Source of the DNA: an uncultured Allobosea sp.
Lineage (GTDB): Bacteria; Pseudomonadota; Alphaproteobacteria; Rhizobiales; Beijerinckiaceae
Reading direction: 5' to 3'
Length of the DNA: 64,000 nt
NCBI RefSeq assembly: GCF_945957345.1
Contig: NZ_CAMFKW010000012.1
Span: 45,214-109,213 of the forward strand
Shown: in pieces, positions 1 to 9,130 of the stretch
Layout of the letters: every line of letters starts with the position of its first letter
Position numbering within the stretch: the stretch's first letter is position 1
Program-made: the position numbers and the translations under genes
Notes under the pieces: generated by a model
What the model saw: the letters and a program-made list of their open reading frames with translations, nothing else
Database searches by the model: none
Told to the model about the DNA's origin: nothing

Positions 1-1
1 C

Positions 2-358
2 TCGCTCTACCGCAAGCGCGGCCGCGAGGTGCAGGACAGCGAAGGGACCTATGCCGAGCGCATGGCGACCCACGGCAACCAGGAAAGCCATCTCGACCTT
101 GCCGATTTCCGCAAGGCGCTGGCGAAGCTCCCGGAGGAGCAGCGCGAGGTGCTGATCATGGTCGGCGCCACCGGGCTGTCCTATGAGGAGGCGGCGGAAA
201 TCTGCGGCGTGGCGATCGGGACGATCAAGAGCCGGGTCAACCGTGCCCGCACGAAACTCGCCGAATTGCTGTCGATCGGCAGCGTCGATGATCTCGGACC
301 GGGCCGCACCAACGCGGCTGCGATGCAGAGAGTTGGTTCCGAACCCGTTGGATCCTGA
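2..358 (+). CDS. ecfG: EcfG-type general stress response sigma factor, 3' part
   Basis: The gene enters from outside the window; the frame is open from base 2, so the 5' end is missing. The visible part includes the end of the region 2 to 4 linker and a full sigma region 4: a LPEEQREVL helix followed by the helix-turn-helix with SYEEAAEICGV and GTIKSRVNRAR, which binds the -35 element. This sequence style is typical of the alphaproteobacterial EcfG family, which runs the general stress response with the anti-sigma factor NepR and PhyR. Its TGA overlaps the ATG of the following HWE kinase by one base (TGATG), so the two are probably translationally coupled. nepR and phyR would be expected upstream, outside the window. 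Confidence 0.85.
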   Translation, partial: SLYRKRGREVQDSEGTYAERMATHGNQESHLDLADFRKALAKLPEEQREVLIMVGATGLSYEEAAEICGVAIGTIKSRVNRARTKLAELLSIGSVDDLGPGRTNAAAMQRVGSEPVGS

Positions 359-2010
359 TGCGTTTGCGGCGTTTCAGCACTGTCAGGGCGCGTCTGCTGG
401 CTATGCTGGTCGCGATCGCCGTTCCCATCGCCTGCGCATCGGCCTTTGCCGCCTATGCGACCTATCGCGCCGCTGTCGTCGCGATCGAGGCGGCGCAGAC
501 GCGCGCCGTCGATGATTTCGCCGTGCGGACGCGCGTCTGGTATCGCGGCATGTCGCGCGCGCTCCTCGCCTTCGGTACCACAGCGGCCGAGGTGGGGCTC
601 GATACGGCCGGATGCCGAAATGCCGGCGTCACGGCGATGGAGCGATCCGGAGGCTTTCGCGGCTTTCTGCTGCGCGGTGCGGATGGGCAGGTTTGCGCCG
701 GTGCGCTCGATCCGGATCTTTCCGCCGCGATGCTGGACGGCTTCGCGAAGCAGCTTGCGAGCCGGCCCGCGGTCGGGATGTGGAACGGCGCCAATCTCGG
801 CCGGATGCGTTACGATCAAGTCACTGCGGGCGGGCGGCGCTATCTCGCCATCCTGGCATCGGATTTTCCGAGCGGGAGCGGCGGTTTGCAGCAGGCCCTG
901 CTGCTGACGGCTCCCGAATTGCTGGAGAACGTCTTCGATCTCGGCGAGGACGGCCAGGTCCTGAACGTTGCCCTGATCGGGCGGGATGTCGGCGTCGTCG
1001 CCAGCCGTGGCGACAACCGCGACATGACCTGGCTACCGCGCTTGGACCGCGTTCCCGACAGGCATGCTCGCTGGACAGCTTCGAGCCGCGCCGGAGACGA
1101 CAATGTCTATGCCGCCCGGATGGTCGCCGAGCCGGATTTCTATATCGTCGCGAGCTTCGATGACCGGCCGGCGGAGGCTGCCCGGCTGCAATTCATCGTG
1201 CTGCTTCTGGCGCCGCTCCTCACCTTGGCCCTGCTCTGCCTCGTCTGCATGAGGGCGATCGAGAAACACTGCCTGCGCTGGCTGCGGGGCATCGAAATGG
1301 CTGCCCGGTCGCGGACCTCGAGCAACCGGGTCAGGGCCGTGGTGGCGGACGGCATGCCCGGCGACATCCGCAGCGTCGCGGAAGCTTTTAACGGTATGGT
1401 CGAGGAGCAGGAGGTGCGGCAGCGCCGCCTCCAGACGGCGCTCGACGACAACCGCTTTCTCGTCCGCGAGCTGCATCACCGGGTCAAGAACAGCCTGCAG
1501 GTCGTGCAGAGCTATATCGGGCTGAGCAAACGCGATCATCGCGACGAGGCAAGGCTTGCGCTCGCCGATGCGGAATGCCGGGTGCATGTTCTGTCGGCCG
1601 CCTATCGCTTCACGCTTGCCGATGGCGAGATGCAGCCGGTCCGCGTCGACCTTTTCCTCGACGACGTCGTCACCATGATCTCGAATCTGATCCGTGGCCG
1701 CGACCAATGGGTGGCGGGCCGGATCGAGACGGCGGCGACGCTCTCCGTCGACCGCATCATCCCGCTCGGCTTTCTCGTCGCGGATGTCGCATCGAGGGCT
1801 CTGCGCAGCACGCCCGGCGTGCGGATCGTCGTGGAGGTTGTGGATGTCGATGCTTCCGCGATCGAGGTTGGCCTCGAAGCCGATCGCGACATCCAGCACA
1901 GCGCTCCGCCCCGGCTTTTCGCAGGCTTGCTCACACAGATCGAAGCCGTGCAGACGCAGGAGCCCCACGGTCGCAGCCTTGGCCGTTGGCGGATCGCTCA
2001 CGACTCCTGA
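358..2010 (+). CDS. Membrane-bound HWE/HisKA_2-family sensor kinase with degenerate ATPase domain
   Basis: A 550-residue sensor protein. Transmembrane helices lie at about residues 11-35 and 281-299, enclosing a periplasmic sensing region of about 245 residues; a HAMP-like linker follows. A HisKA_2/HWE phosphoacceptor helix comes next, with RELHHRVKNSLQVV around residue 372. The C-terminal catalytic region is short and poor: where the family has a conserved Asn box (GLIVNELVTNAL-like) this protein reads GFLVADVASRAL, and no DxGxG motif is visible. It is coupled to ecfG. Kinases of this family feed PhyR in the general stress response. Because the ATP-binding residues appear lost, it may act as a phosphatase or scaffold rather than a kinase; that is inference. 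Confidence 0.8.
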   Translation: MRLRRFSTVRARLLAMLVAIAVPIACASAFAAYATYRAAVVAIEAAQTRAVDDFAVRTRVWYRGMSRALLAFGTTAAEVGLDTAGCRNAGVTAMERSGGFRGFLLRGADGQVCAGALDPDLSAAMLDGFAKQLASRPAVGMWNGANLGRMRYDQVTAGGRRYLAILASDFPSGSGGLQQALLLTAPELLENVFDLGEDGQVLNVALIGRDVGVVASRGDNRDMTWLPRLDRVPDRHARWTASSRAGDDNVYAARMVAEPDFYIVASFDDRPAEAARLQFIVLLLAPLLTLALLCLVCMRAIEKHCLRWLRGIEMAARSRTSSNRVRAVVADGMPGDIRSVAEAFNGMVEEQEVRQRRLQTALDDNRFLVRELHHRVKNSLQVVQSYIGLSKRDHRDEARLALADAECRVHVLSAAYRFTLADGEMQPVRVDLFLDDVVTMISNLIRGRDQWVAGRIETAATLSVDRIIPLGFLVADVASRALRSTPGVRIVVEVVDVDASAIEVGLEADRDIQHSAPPRLFAGLLTQIEAVQTQEPHGRSLGRWRIAHDS

Positions 2011-2108
2011 AGCGCGCTGAATTCAAGCGAGTGCGCGGCCGTCCAGGCTGGCCCCTTTCGAGGCTTGTCGGGACGGCCGCGCATTCGCGGGGGAACAGGA
2101 AATCGGCG

Positions 2109-2390
2109 TTAACGGACGATATGCGTGACCGGCCCGTCGGCCATCGCCTGCTGCGACGGCGAGGCGATGGCGCGCTTCGCGGCGCTGCGCGAGCGGTCGG
2201 AGCGGTCGACGGCGGCGAACTGGACGGTGGCGGCAGCACCGTGCTCGGCCTTGGCGAGAGCGGTGCTCGTCGAACTCTGGTCGGCCGGCATCTGAAGCCC
2301 GGCCCCCAGGGTCATGCCGGACACGGCCGTACCCATGAGGCCGAAGAAGACGATGGCGCGCACGGCCGGCGCAAGGCTGGGCTTGAGCAT
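2109..2390 (-). CDS. Small exported hypothetical protein
   Basis: A 93-residue protein with an N-terminal hydrophobic segment (about residues 8-30) preceded by a Lys and an Arg, consistent with a signal peptide or signal anchor. The mature part is rich in Ala, Ser and Asp/Arg pairs and has no cysteines or recognised motif. It lies alone between the kinase and the divergent Crp/Fnr gene. I do not recognise the family. It could be a short envelope protein of the stress regulon, but nothing in the sequence proves that. Confidence 0.45.
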   Translation of the reverse strand: MLKPSLAPAVRAIVFFGLMGTAVSGMTLGAGLQMPADQSSTSTALAKAEHGAAATVQFAAVDRSDRSRSAAKRAIASPSQQAMADGPVTHIVR

Positions 2391-2576
2391 GGATGTCTCC
2401 AGGGCTTGCCGGCCGATTGACCGGCTTTCGGGATTGAAAACGCCGGAAATCCCGCTTCGGTTCCCCTGAAGGCGCTCGGTTGTGTACGGCCCCCGTCGCC
2501 GCGGAACGCGGAGCGCCTTCGCCGCGTTGTTGGAAAAGCCGGATATCCGCCGGCGATCGGGGGATCCGATTCAGCC

Positions 2577-3332
2577 ATGAACATCGCCAGCCGGCCGGGG
2601 CGCCTCGGCACACCCTGCCTTGCCTGCCCCTTGCGGCTCAAACCCGCTTTCCGGGACAAGACCGATGACGAAATCCGCTTCATCCAGACGATGAAGACCG
2701 ATCATCGTGTCGTGCGTGCCGGGCAGGACATCATTCATCCAGGCCAGGAGGATGCGGAGCTCTACACGCTCTTCTCGGGCTGGGCCTTCCGCTACAAGTC
2801 GCTGCCGGACGGGCGGCGCCAGATCCTCAACTTCCTGCTGCCGGGGGATCTCGTCGGCCTGCAGGCTTCGCTGCTCGCGGCGGCCGAGCACGGCATCGAG
2901 GCTCTGACCGATGTCGAGCTCTGTGTCTTTCCGCGCAAGCGCCTCTGGGACCTGTTCGTGCGCATGCCGACGCTGGCCTACGAAGTCTCCTGGCTCGGCT
3001 CGCGCGAGGAGTGCATGGTCGACGACAACCTCACTTCGGTCGGTCAGCGCAATGCCGGCGAACGCCTCGCCGCGTTGATCATCTCGCTGCATCACCGCCT
3101 CGACGCACTCGGACTCGTCACCAATGATGGTTTCGATTTCCCGCTCTCGCAGCAGCAGATCGCCGATGCGCTCGGTCTGTCGCTCGTCCACACCAGCAAG
3201 ACCTGGTCGCGTTTGCGCCGGGAAGGATTGTTCTCGCTGGCGGGCGGAAGGCTCACGCTGCTGAACCCGCATCTCACGGCGCGGATGGCGGCGGCCTATG
3301 AGAGGATCGTGGCGCCAAGGCCGCTGATCTGA
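2577..3332 (+). CDS. Crp/Fnr-family transcriptional regulator
   Basis: A 251-residue regulator with an N-terminal cyclic-nucleotide-binding-type beta barrel (about residues 35-150, with the typical GQEDAELYTLFSGW and LLPGDLVGL turns) and a C-terminal winged helix. The recognition helix region reads LSQQQIADALGLSLVHTSK. There is a CxxC near the N-terminus (CLACP) but not the four-cysteine pattern of an Fe-S Fnr, so oxygen sensing through a cluster is unlikely. This resembles the many small Crp/Fnr paralogs of rhizobia. No target is evident; the neighbours are not in an obvious operon. Confidence 0.85.
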   Translation: MNIASRPGRLGTPCLACPLRLKPAFRDKTDDEIRFIQTMKTDHRVVRAGQDIIHPGQEDAELYTLFSGWAFRYKSLPDGRRQILNFLLPGDLVGLQASLLAAAEHGIEALTDVELCVFPRKRLWDLFVRMPTLAYEVSWLGSREECMVDDNLTSVGQRNAGERLAALIISLHHRLDALGLVTNDGFDFPLSQQQIADALGLSLVHTSKTWSRLRREGLFSLAGGRLTLLNPHLTARMAAAYERIVAPRPLI

Positions 3333-3454
3333 GGATATGGTTTGGGGCGACCCGGATTAAATGCTTGGCGCCGGCGCGCTCTTGACCCCATATGCCGCGC
3401 AGGTAACGTTGATTTGCGTCAGACGCGTCGTCTCTGCGGCGTTCAAGGGGTGTC

Positions 3455-4249
3455 ATGTCTTCGACGATTCGCCATCGCCCACCGCGCGCCGCTTCGCTGG
3501 CGGCCCGCCTCGGGCAGTCCCGCGTCGCGACCCGGATCGAGGGCGAGGTGCGCGTCACCGCGGCCGATCTCGTCGATCGCGTCGCCGAGGCGAAGCTGAA
3601 GGTCGCGGCCGTCCGCTACAAGGTCGAAGGCGAGGTCCGCAACACCGCGGAGAAGTTCAAGAGCCGCGTCAGCGAGGCCAAGGCGAAGCTCGGCGACGAG
3701 GCGCGCTTCATCAAGTCCTGGATCGACGACCCGCGCCGGACCGGCTCGGTGACACCGTCGAGTCCGGCGCTCGCCCGGCGCATGGCCTCCTTCGTCGATC
3801 CCGAGCAGCCTGGCCCGGTGATCGAGATCGGCCCCGGCACCGGCCCCGTCACCGAGGCGCTGATCGAGCGCGGCATCGACGAAAGCCGGCTGGTCCTCGT
3901 CGAATACAGCCCCGAATTCTGCGAATTGCTGAGCAAGCGCTTTCCGCGGGCGACTATCGTGCAGGGCGATGCCTATGCCCTGTCGGCGACACTCGCCGGC
4001 CATCTCCACGAGAAGGCGACCGCGCTGGTCTCCAGCTTGCCCTTGTTCAACCGCCCGCCGGCCGCGCGTTCGGCGCTGGCGCGTGAGGTTTTCCCGCTGC
4101 TCGCCGAGGGCGCGCCCTTCATCCAGTTCACCTATTCGGTGATCTCGCCGATTCCGCGGAAGGGTTCGGGTCTCAAGGCCTTCGTGTCCGACTGGGTGCT
4201 GCGCAACATCCCACCGGCGCGTGTCTGGGTTTATCGCCAGATTCGTTGA
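3455..4249 (+). CDS. pmtA: PmtA-like phospholipid N-methyltransferase
   Basis: A 264-residue protein. Residues 1-85 are a charged, probably helical extension; the rest is a class I SAM-dependent methyltransferase. Motif I is clear (VIEIGPGTGPVT, about residue 122), followed by an acidic strand end (LVLVEYSP) and the SSLPLFN stretch that replaces the NPPY of nucleic-acid methylases. That combination, and the small size, fits the Sinorhizobium-type PmtA group that methylates phosphatidylethanolamine towards phosphatidylcholine. The long N-terminal extension is unusual for the family. An rRNA-adenine-methylase-like role cannot be excluded but is less likely. Confidence 0.65.
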   Translation: MSSTIRHRPPRAASLAARLGQSRVATRIEGEVRVTAADLVDRVAEAKLKVAAVRYKVEGEVRNTAEKFKSRVSEAKAKLGDEARFIKSWIDDPRRTGSVTPSSPALARRMASFVDPEQPGPVIEIGPGTGPVTEALIERGIDESRLVLVEYSPEFCELLSKRFPRATIVQGDAYALSATLAGHLHEKATALVSSLPLFNRPPAARSALAREVFPLLAEGAPFIQFTYSVISPIPRKGSGLKAFVSDWVLRNIPPARVWVYRQIR

Positions 4250-4392
4250 TTTTTCGATATATTGACGCAGCGTCACTGTGCTGCGCTGCGGATTTAGGCC
4301 GTTTCCACACGAAATCGTAAGACGTCGCTGTTAGGCAGCGCTCGCGATCAGGTGCCAATTGGCCTGTTCGGCAGTGAGGAGCCTAACAGCCG

Positions 4393-5586
4393 ATGAGTGG
4401 CGCAGTCCTCCGCTACAGTTTGCCGCGTTGGCGCGTCACGCGTTGGCTGGCGGATGCCGGGCCGGACGTGCCGCCGGACATCCGGGTGGCGCTGATCGCC
4501 AACCTCTATGGCACCCTGCCGATCTTCATCGGCGGCGTTGTGAATTCGCTCGCGGTCTCCTTCCTGATCGCCTGGCGCATCCCGACGCTGCCCTTCATGC
4601 TCTGGTGCACCTACGAGCTCATCTGCTGCGGCATCCGCCTTGTCGTGCTGGTCAGCGCGCGCCGCCGCGCCGCGCGTGGCGCCTCGACGCCGACCGATCT
4701 CTATCTCCTGCTCGGCGTGGCCTGGGCTGCCGGCATCGGTGCCGGCACCTTCCTCAGCCTGACCAGTGGCGACTGGGTCGCGGCGGCCTTGGCCTGCCTC
4801 TCGGCTGCCGCGATGGTCGGCGGCATCTGCTTCCGCAATTTCGCGGCGCCGCGCATGGCCGGCGTGATGATCGGGCTGACGCTCGGGCCTTGCGTGCTCG
4901 CGGCACCTTTCCTGTCCGAGCCGATCATGATGATCACCTTCATGCAGATCCCATTCTACCTCTTCAGCATGACGGTCGCCGCCTACAAGCTGAACGCCAT
5001 GCTGATCTCGACCATGCGGGCGGAGCGCGAGAACGCCTTCCACGCCCGTCACGACATGCTCACCGGCCTGTCGAACCGGACCGGATTGGCCAAGGCCTTC
5101 GCCACCCGTTTCGAGAGCGAGACAGGTCCGCGCGGTCTCGCGCTGGTCTATCTTGATCTCGACGGCTTCAAGGCGGTCAACGACAATTACGGGCATATGG
5201 CGGGCGATGCCTTGCTCCAGCTCGTCGCCGAGCGCCTGCGCGGCCTCGTCCGCAGCTCCGACATTGCGGCGCGCATCGGCGGCGACGAATTCGTCGTGCT
5301 TTCCGAGCAGACCGAGCGGACGCAGCTCCAGCGCTTCGGCGAGCGCATCGTGCGCGAGATTTCGGAGCCCTACGAGCTCGACAGCGGGCACCAGCTCAAT
5401 ATCGGTGCTTCCGTCGGCATCGCGCTCGCACCCGAGCATGGCCGTGACATGAACAGCCTGATGACGGCGGCCGATGCCGCGCTTTACCAGGCGAAGTCAC
5501 GCGGCAAGTCGCTCTGCGTCATCGCCGGGCAGCGTTCCGTCCTGGATGCGCGCACCTCAGCGGGGCGCCATCCGCGCTTGCAATAG
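4393..5586 (+). CDS. Membrane diguanylate cyclase (GGDEF)
   Basis: A 397-residue protein with an N-terminal membrane domain of about five or six helices (residues 35-205) and a C-terminal GGDEF domain. The active site is intact (RIGGDEF at about residues 295-301) and is preceded five residues upstream by RSSD, the RxxD inhibitory c-di-GMP site, so product feedback is expected. The start of the cyclase domain shows the usual DMLTGLSNR and [11 protein letters not shown] motifs. No EAL domain follows. It makes c-di-GMP from two GTP at the inner membrane. The membrane part does not match a named sensory domain that I recognise. Confidence 0.9.
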   Translation: MSGAVLRYSLPRWRVTRWLADAGPDVPPDIRVALIANLYGTLPIFIGGVVNSLAVSFLIAWRIPTLPFMLWCTYELICCGIRLVVLVSARRRAARGASTPTDLYLLLGVAWAAGIGAGTFLSLTSGDWVAAALACLSAAAMVGGICFRNFAAPRMAGVMIGLTLGPCVLAAPFLSEPIMMITFMQIPFYLFSMTVAAYKLNAMLISTMRAERENAFHARHDMLTGLSNRTGLAKAFATRFESETGPRGLALVYLDLDGFKAVNDNYGHMAGDALLQLVAERLRGLVRSSDIAARIGGDEFVVLSEQTERTQLQRFGERIVREISEPYELDSGHQLNIGASVGIALAPEHGRDMNSLMTAADAALYQAKSRGKSLCVIAGQRSVLDARTSAGRHPRLQ

Positions 5587-5644
5587 TCCACGATCCCGGC
5601 TGCGGCTTGACCGGCGGCGGCCGCTCTGGCTTGGCTTGCGGCCG

Positions 5645-6598
5645 ATGGAGAGCAGCCGGGGCGCGAGCGTGACGGATATCGGGCGGCTGGTCCGCGACAT
5701 CGCCGATGAGATGCGGGGCGCCGAGGAGCGCGGCGAGGTCGCGACCTATATCCCGCCACTCGCCCGCATCGATCCCCGCCAGTTCGGGCTCTGCGTCGTG
5801 ACGGCCGATGGCGAGGTCCATGCTGCCGGCGAAAGCGAGGAGCCCTTCTCGATCCAGAGCGTCTCGAAGGTCTTCGCCTTGACGCAGGCGCTCGGCAAGG
5901 TCGGCGACACGCTCTGGCGCCGGGTCGGGCGCGAGCCCTCGGGCACGCCCTTCAACTCGATCGTCCAGCTCGAGCGCGAGCAGGGCGTGCCGCGCAATCC
6001 CTTCATCAATGCCGGCGCCCTCGTCGTCGCCGATATCAACCTTGCCGGCCACGAGCCGCGCGTCGCGATCGGCGAGTTGCTGCGCTTCATGCGCTATCTC
6101 GCCGATGACGACACGATCGTCATCGACGAGGCGGTGGCGCGGGCCGAGCAGGCCACCGGCTTCCGCAATATCGCGCTCGCGAACTACATGAAGGCCTTCG
6201 GCAACATCACCCATCCGCCGGAATTGACGCTCGGCGTCTATTTCCATCAATGCGCCATCGCCATGAATTGCCGGCAGCTCGCCATGGCCGGGCGCTTCCT
6301 GATGCATGGCGGCTTCTACGAGCCCGGTGGGCCGCGCGTCGTCTCAGGGCAACGGGCGCGGCGCATCAACGCGCTGATGCTGACCTGCGGCCATTACGAC
6401 GCCTCCGGCGATTTCGCCTTCCGCGTCGGCCTGCCCGGCAAGTCTGGCGTCGGCGGCGGCATTTTGGCGATAGCGCCGGGCAAGGCCGCGATCGCGGTCT
6501 GGTCGCCCGGCCTCAACGCCAACGGCAATTCCCTGCTCGGCACGCTGGCGCTGGAGCGTCTGACCGAAGCGACGGGCTGGTCGGTTTTCGCCAGGTAG
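5645..6598 (+). CDS. glsA: Glutaminase A
   Basis: A 317-residue enzyme that hydrolyses L-glutamine to glutamate and ammonia. It covers the whole beta-lactamase-like glutaminase fold: SIQSVSKVF holds the catalytic Ser-x-x-Lys, followed by the NPFINAGAL stretch, a [18 protein letters not shown] region and the [11 protein letters not shown] loop near the C-terminus. The ATG at 5645 was chosen because it gives the family length (about 308 residues) and starts just before the conserved N-terminal helix; the open frame continues upstream over the end of the cyclase gene without conserved content. It ends 8 bases from the convergent ABC-F gene. Confidence 0.92.
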   Translation: MESSRGASVTDIGRLVRDIADEMRGAEERGEVATYIPPLARIDPRQFGLCVVTADGEVHAAGESEEPFSIQSVSKVFALTQALGKVGDTLWRRVGREPSGTPFNSIVQLEREQGVPRNPFINAGALVVADINLAGHEPRVAIGELLRFMRYLADDDTIVIDEAVARAEQATGFRNIALANYMKAFGNITHPPELTLGVYFHQCAIAMNCRQLAMAGRFLMHGGFYEPGGPRVVSGQRARRINALMLTCGHYDASGDFAFRVGLPGKSGVGGGILAIAPGKAAIAVWSPGLNANGNSLLGTLALERLTEATGWSVFAR

Positions 6599-6606
6599 CG
6601 CAGCGA

Positions 6607-8229
6607 TCAGCTGCGCAGGCCCGGCGCTTCCTGCCCGGTGCGGGCGACGTACTCGGTATAGCCGCCGCCGTAGGCGTGGACGCCATCGGGGGTCAGCTCC
6701 AGCAGGCGGTTCGACAACGCGGCGAGGAAATGCCGGTCGTGGCTGACGAAGAGCATCGTGCCCTCGTAGTTCGAGAGCGCGGTGATCAGCATTTCCTTGG
6801 TGGCGATGTCCAGATGGTTGGTCGGCTCGTCCAGCACCAGGAAATTCGGCGGATCATAGAGCATCATCGCCATGACCAGCCGCGCCTTCTCGCCGCCCGA
6901 GAGCACGCGGCAGCGCTTCTCGACATCGTCGCCCGAGAAGCCGAAGCAGCCGGCGAGCGAGCGCAACGAACCCTGTCCAGCCTGCGGGAAGCGGTCTTCC
7001 AGCGCCTCGAACACGGTGCGCTCGCCGTCGAGCACCTCCATGGCATGCTGGGCGAAATAGCCGAGCTTGACGCTGGCGCCGATATTGACCGTGCCGGTAT
7101 CGGCCTCGGTCGTTCCAGTGACGAGCTTCAGCAGCGTCGACTTGCCGGCGCCGTTGACGCCGAGCACGCACCAGCGCTCCTTGCGCTGGATCTGGAAGTT
7201 CAGCCCGTCATAGATGCTGCGGCTGCCATAAGCCTTGTTGACGTTCTTGATGCTGACCACGTCGTCGCCGGAGCGCGGCGCCGGCTGGAACTCGAAGGCG
7301 ACGGTCTGGCGGCGGCGGGGCGGCTCGACGCGGTCGATCTTCTCCAGCTTCTTGACGCGGCTCTGCACCTGCGCGGCGTGGGAGGCGCGCGCCTTGAAGC
7401 GCTCGATGAAGGCGATCTCCTTGGCGAGCATCGCCTGCTGGCGCTCGAACTGCGCCTGCATCTGCTTTTCGGCCAGCGCCCGCTGCTGCTGGTAGAATTC
7501 GTAATCGCCGGAATAGCTGGTCAGCGCGCCGCCATCGATCTCGATGATCTTGCCGACGATGCGGTTCATGAACTCGCGGTCATGCGAGGTCATCAGCACG
7601 GCGCCGTCATAGTTCTTGAGGAAGGATTCCAGCCAGATCAGGCTTTCGAGATCGAGATGGTTCGACGGCTCGTCGAGCAGCATCGCGTCGGGGCGCATCA
7701 GCAGGATGCGGGCGAGCGCGACGCGCATCTTCCAGCCACCGGAGAGGCCGCCGACATCGCCCTCCATCATCTCCTCGCTGAAGCCGAGCCCTGCGAGCAC
7801 CTCGCGTGCCCGCCCGTCGAGCGCATAGCCGTCGAGCTCCTCGAAACGCCCCTGCACCTCGCCATAGCGGGCGATGATTTCTTCCATCTCGTCGGCGCGG
7901 TCGGGATCGACCATGGCGGCTTCGAGTTCGGCAAGCTCGGCCGCGACCGTGCTGACCGGACCGGCCCCGTCCATCACCTCGGCGACGGCGCTGCGGCCGG
8001 CCATCTCGCCGACATCCTGGCTGAAATAGCCGATGGTGATGCCGCGATCGGTCGAGACCACCCCTTCGTCGGGCGCCTCTTCGCCGGTGATCATCCGGAA
8101 CAAGGTGGTCTTGCCGGCGCCATTCGGCCCAACCAGCCCGACCTTCTCGCCCTTCAGAAGCCCTGCCGAGGCCTCGATGAAGACGATCTGCTTTCCGTTC
8201 TGCTTGCTGATGTTCTCGAGGCGGATCAT
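6607..8229 (-). CDS. ABC-F family ATPase
   Basis: A 540-residue protein with two ABC ATPase domains and no membrane segments. The first has GPNGAGKTT, an LSGGW signature and LLLDEPSNHLD; the second has GVNGAGKST, LSGGEKAR and LVLDEPTNHLD. Between them is a charged helical linker (about residues 240-310), the arm that reaches into the ribosomal E site in EttA-type factors. Length and arrangement match housekeeping YbiT/Uup-like ABC-F translation factors rather than antibiotic-resistance members. No transporter subunits lie nearby, in line with a soluble ribosome-associated role. Confidence 0.9.
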   Translation of the reverse strand: MIRLENISKQNGKQIVFIEASAGLLKGEKVGLVGPNGAGKTTLFRMITGEEAPDEGVVSTDRGITIGYFSQDVGEMAGRSAVAEVMDGAGPVSTVAAELAELEAAMVDPDRADEMEEIIARYGEVQGRFEELDGYALDGRAREVLAGLGFSEEMMEGDVGGLSGGWKMRVALARILLMRPDAMLLDEPSNHLDLESLIWLESFLKNYDGAVLMTSHDREFMNRIVGKIIEIDGGALTSYSGDYEFYQQQRALAEKQMQAQFERQQAMLAKEIAFIERFKARASHAAQVQSRVKKLEKIDRVEPPRRRQTVAFEFQPAPRSGDDVVSIKNVNKAYGSRSIYDGLNFQIQRKERWCVLGVNGAGKSTLLKLVTGTTEADTGTVNIGASVKLGYFAQHAMEVLDGERTVFEALEDRFPQAGQGSLRSLAGCFGFSGDDVEKRCRVLSGGEKARLVMAMMLYDPPNFLVLDEPTNHLDIATKEMLITALSNYEGTMLFVSHDRHFLAALSNRLLELTPDGVHAYGGGYTEYVARTGQEAPGLRS

Positions 8230-8308
8230 GGAAATGCGGAACCTTGGAGGAATGCTCCCGCGGCACTAAGCCATCGGGGCGTATCGGGAAAGCTTGGAGA
8301 GCCTGCTA

Positions 8309-8782
8309 TCAGGCCGAGATGACGGCGCTGCGAGCATTGGCCGCGCTCAGGAGATCGGCTGGCGCCAGCGCGATCTGCAGCCCGCGCTGGCCGCCATTGA
8401 CATAGACCAGCACTTCGGAGGAGGCGGGTTCGTCGACGATCGTCGGCAATTTGCGCTTCTGGCCGAAGGGGCTGACCCCGCCGACCTTGTAGCCGGTCAG
8501 GCGCTCGGCATCGGGCACCGGCATCATCGCGGCAGCCTTGCCACCGAAAGCCGCCGCGACCTTCTTCATGCTGGCCTCGCGGTCGGAGGCGAGCACGATG
8601 CAGACCGGCTTGCCATCGACCTGCGCGATCAAGGTCTTGAGCACGCGATTTGGCGGCTCGCCCAGGGCCTCCGCCGCTTGCAACCCGACGCGCTCGGCAT
8701 TCGGGTCATAGGTGTAGCTGTGCAGCTCGAAACGGATTCCGAGCTGCTTCAGCGCCAGCGTGGCGGGGGTCGTCTGGGCCAT
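8309..8782 (-). CDS. ybaK: YbaK/EbsC-type Cys-tRNA(Pro) deacylase
   Basis: A 157-residue protein covering the complete YbaK/ProX editing domain. The N-terminus reads TPATLALKQLGIRFELHSY, the active-site strand region has VLKTLIAQVDGK, and the GGVSPFGQKRKLPT motif marks the substrate pocket. The family hydrolyses cysteine mischarged on tRNA-Pro after prolyl-tRNA synthetase errors. It is the last clearly core gene before the accessory region begins. Confidence 0.9.
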   Translation of the reverse strand: MAQTTPATLALKQLGIRFELHSYTYDPNAERVGLQAAEALGEPPNRVLKTLIAQVDGKPVCIVLASDREASMKKVAAAFGGKAAAMMPVPDAERLTGYKVGGVSPFGQKRKLPTIVDEPASSEVLVYVNGGQRGLQIALAPADLLSAANARSAVISA

Positions 8783-9130
8783 CGTCCGGACGTCGCGTGT
8801 AGCGTCTCAATAAAGTTGAATCCGGCCTAGCTCTAACTCGTTGATTTTCCTAAGAGCAGATTTCTGAAATTAAGAATCTAAATTCAGAAAAGTAGCCTTA
8901 AAAAACGCCATTCTCAAAAATCGCGAGTCTAGCGCGCGTCCAGATTACGAGTATCGCAGCGAAAGCAGCGGTGCAACATTTTGTTTACTATCTTGGAGCG
9001 GGCGGGTGAGCGGGCAATCTGGACCATGTGCCTTCTCCGCGTCTGCTATTCGGGGGGATGCCACGTCGCTAACCAATGTTGTGCCGCGGATAGTGGGTGC
9101 GCAGGCGCCAGCTCCAAGCCGATTGCGGAT
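8783..9130. other. AT-rich gap at the edge of the accessory region
   Basis: No gene seen. Bases 8820-8930 are markedly AT-rich against the surrounding high-GC DNA, with repeated short TCTGAAATTAAG / TCTAAATTCAG-like pieces, and the neighbour on the right is a damaged gene of accessory type. This looks like the left border of inserted DNA, but no tRNA, direct repeat or integrase marks an attachment site. Confidence 0.4.

Noticed and set aside
1033..2001. Minus-strand open frame of 322 codons
   Set aside because: Antisense of the HWE kinase gene, whose motifs are clear.
4266..4290. Terminator after the methyltransferase gene
   Set aside because: CGCAGCG and CGCTGCG can pair around 11 bases, but only three T follow, too few for a firm call.
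6250..8322. Open frame of 690 codons on the plus strand
   Set aside because: Antisense of the ABC-F gene with the same compositional bias and no motifs.
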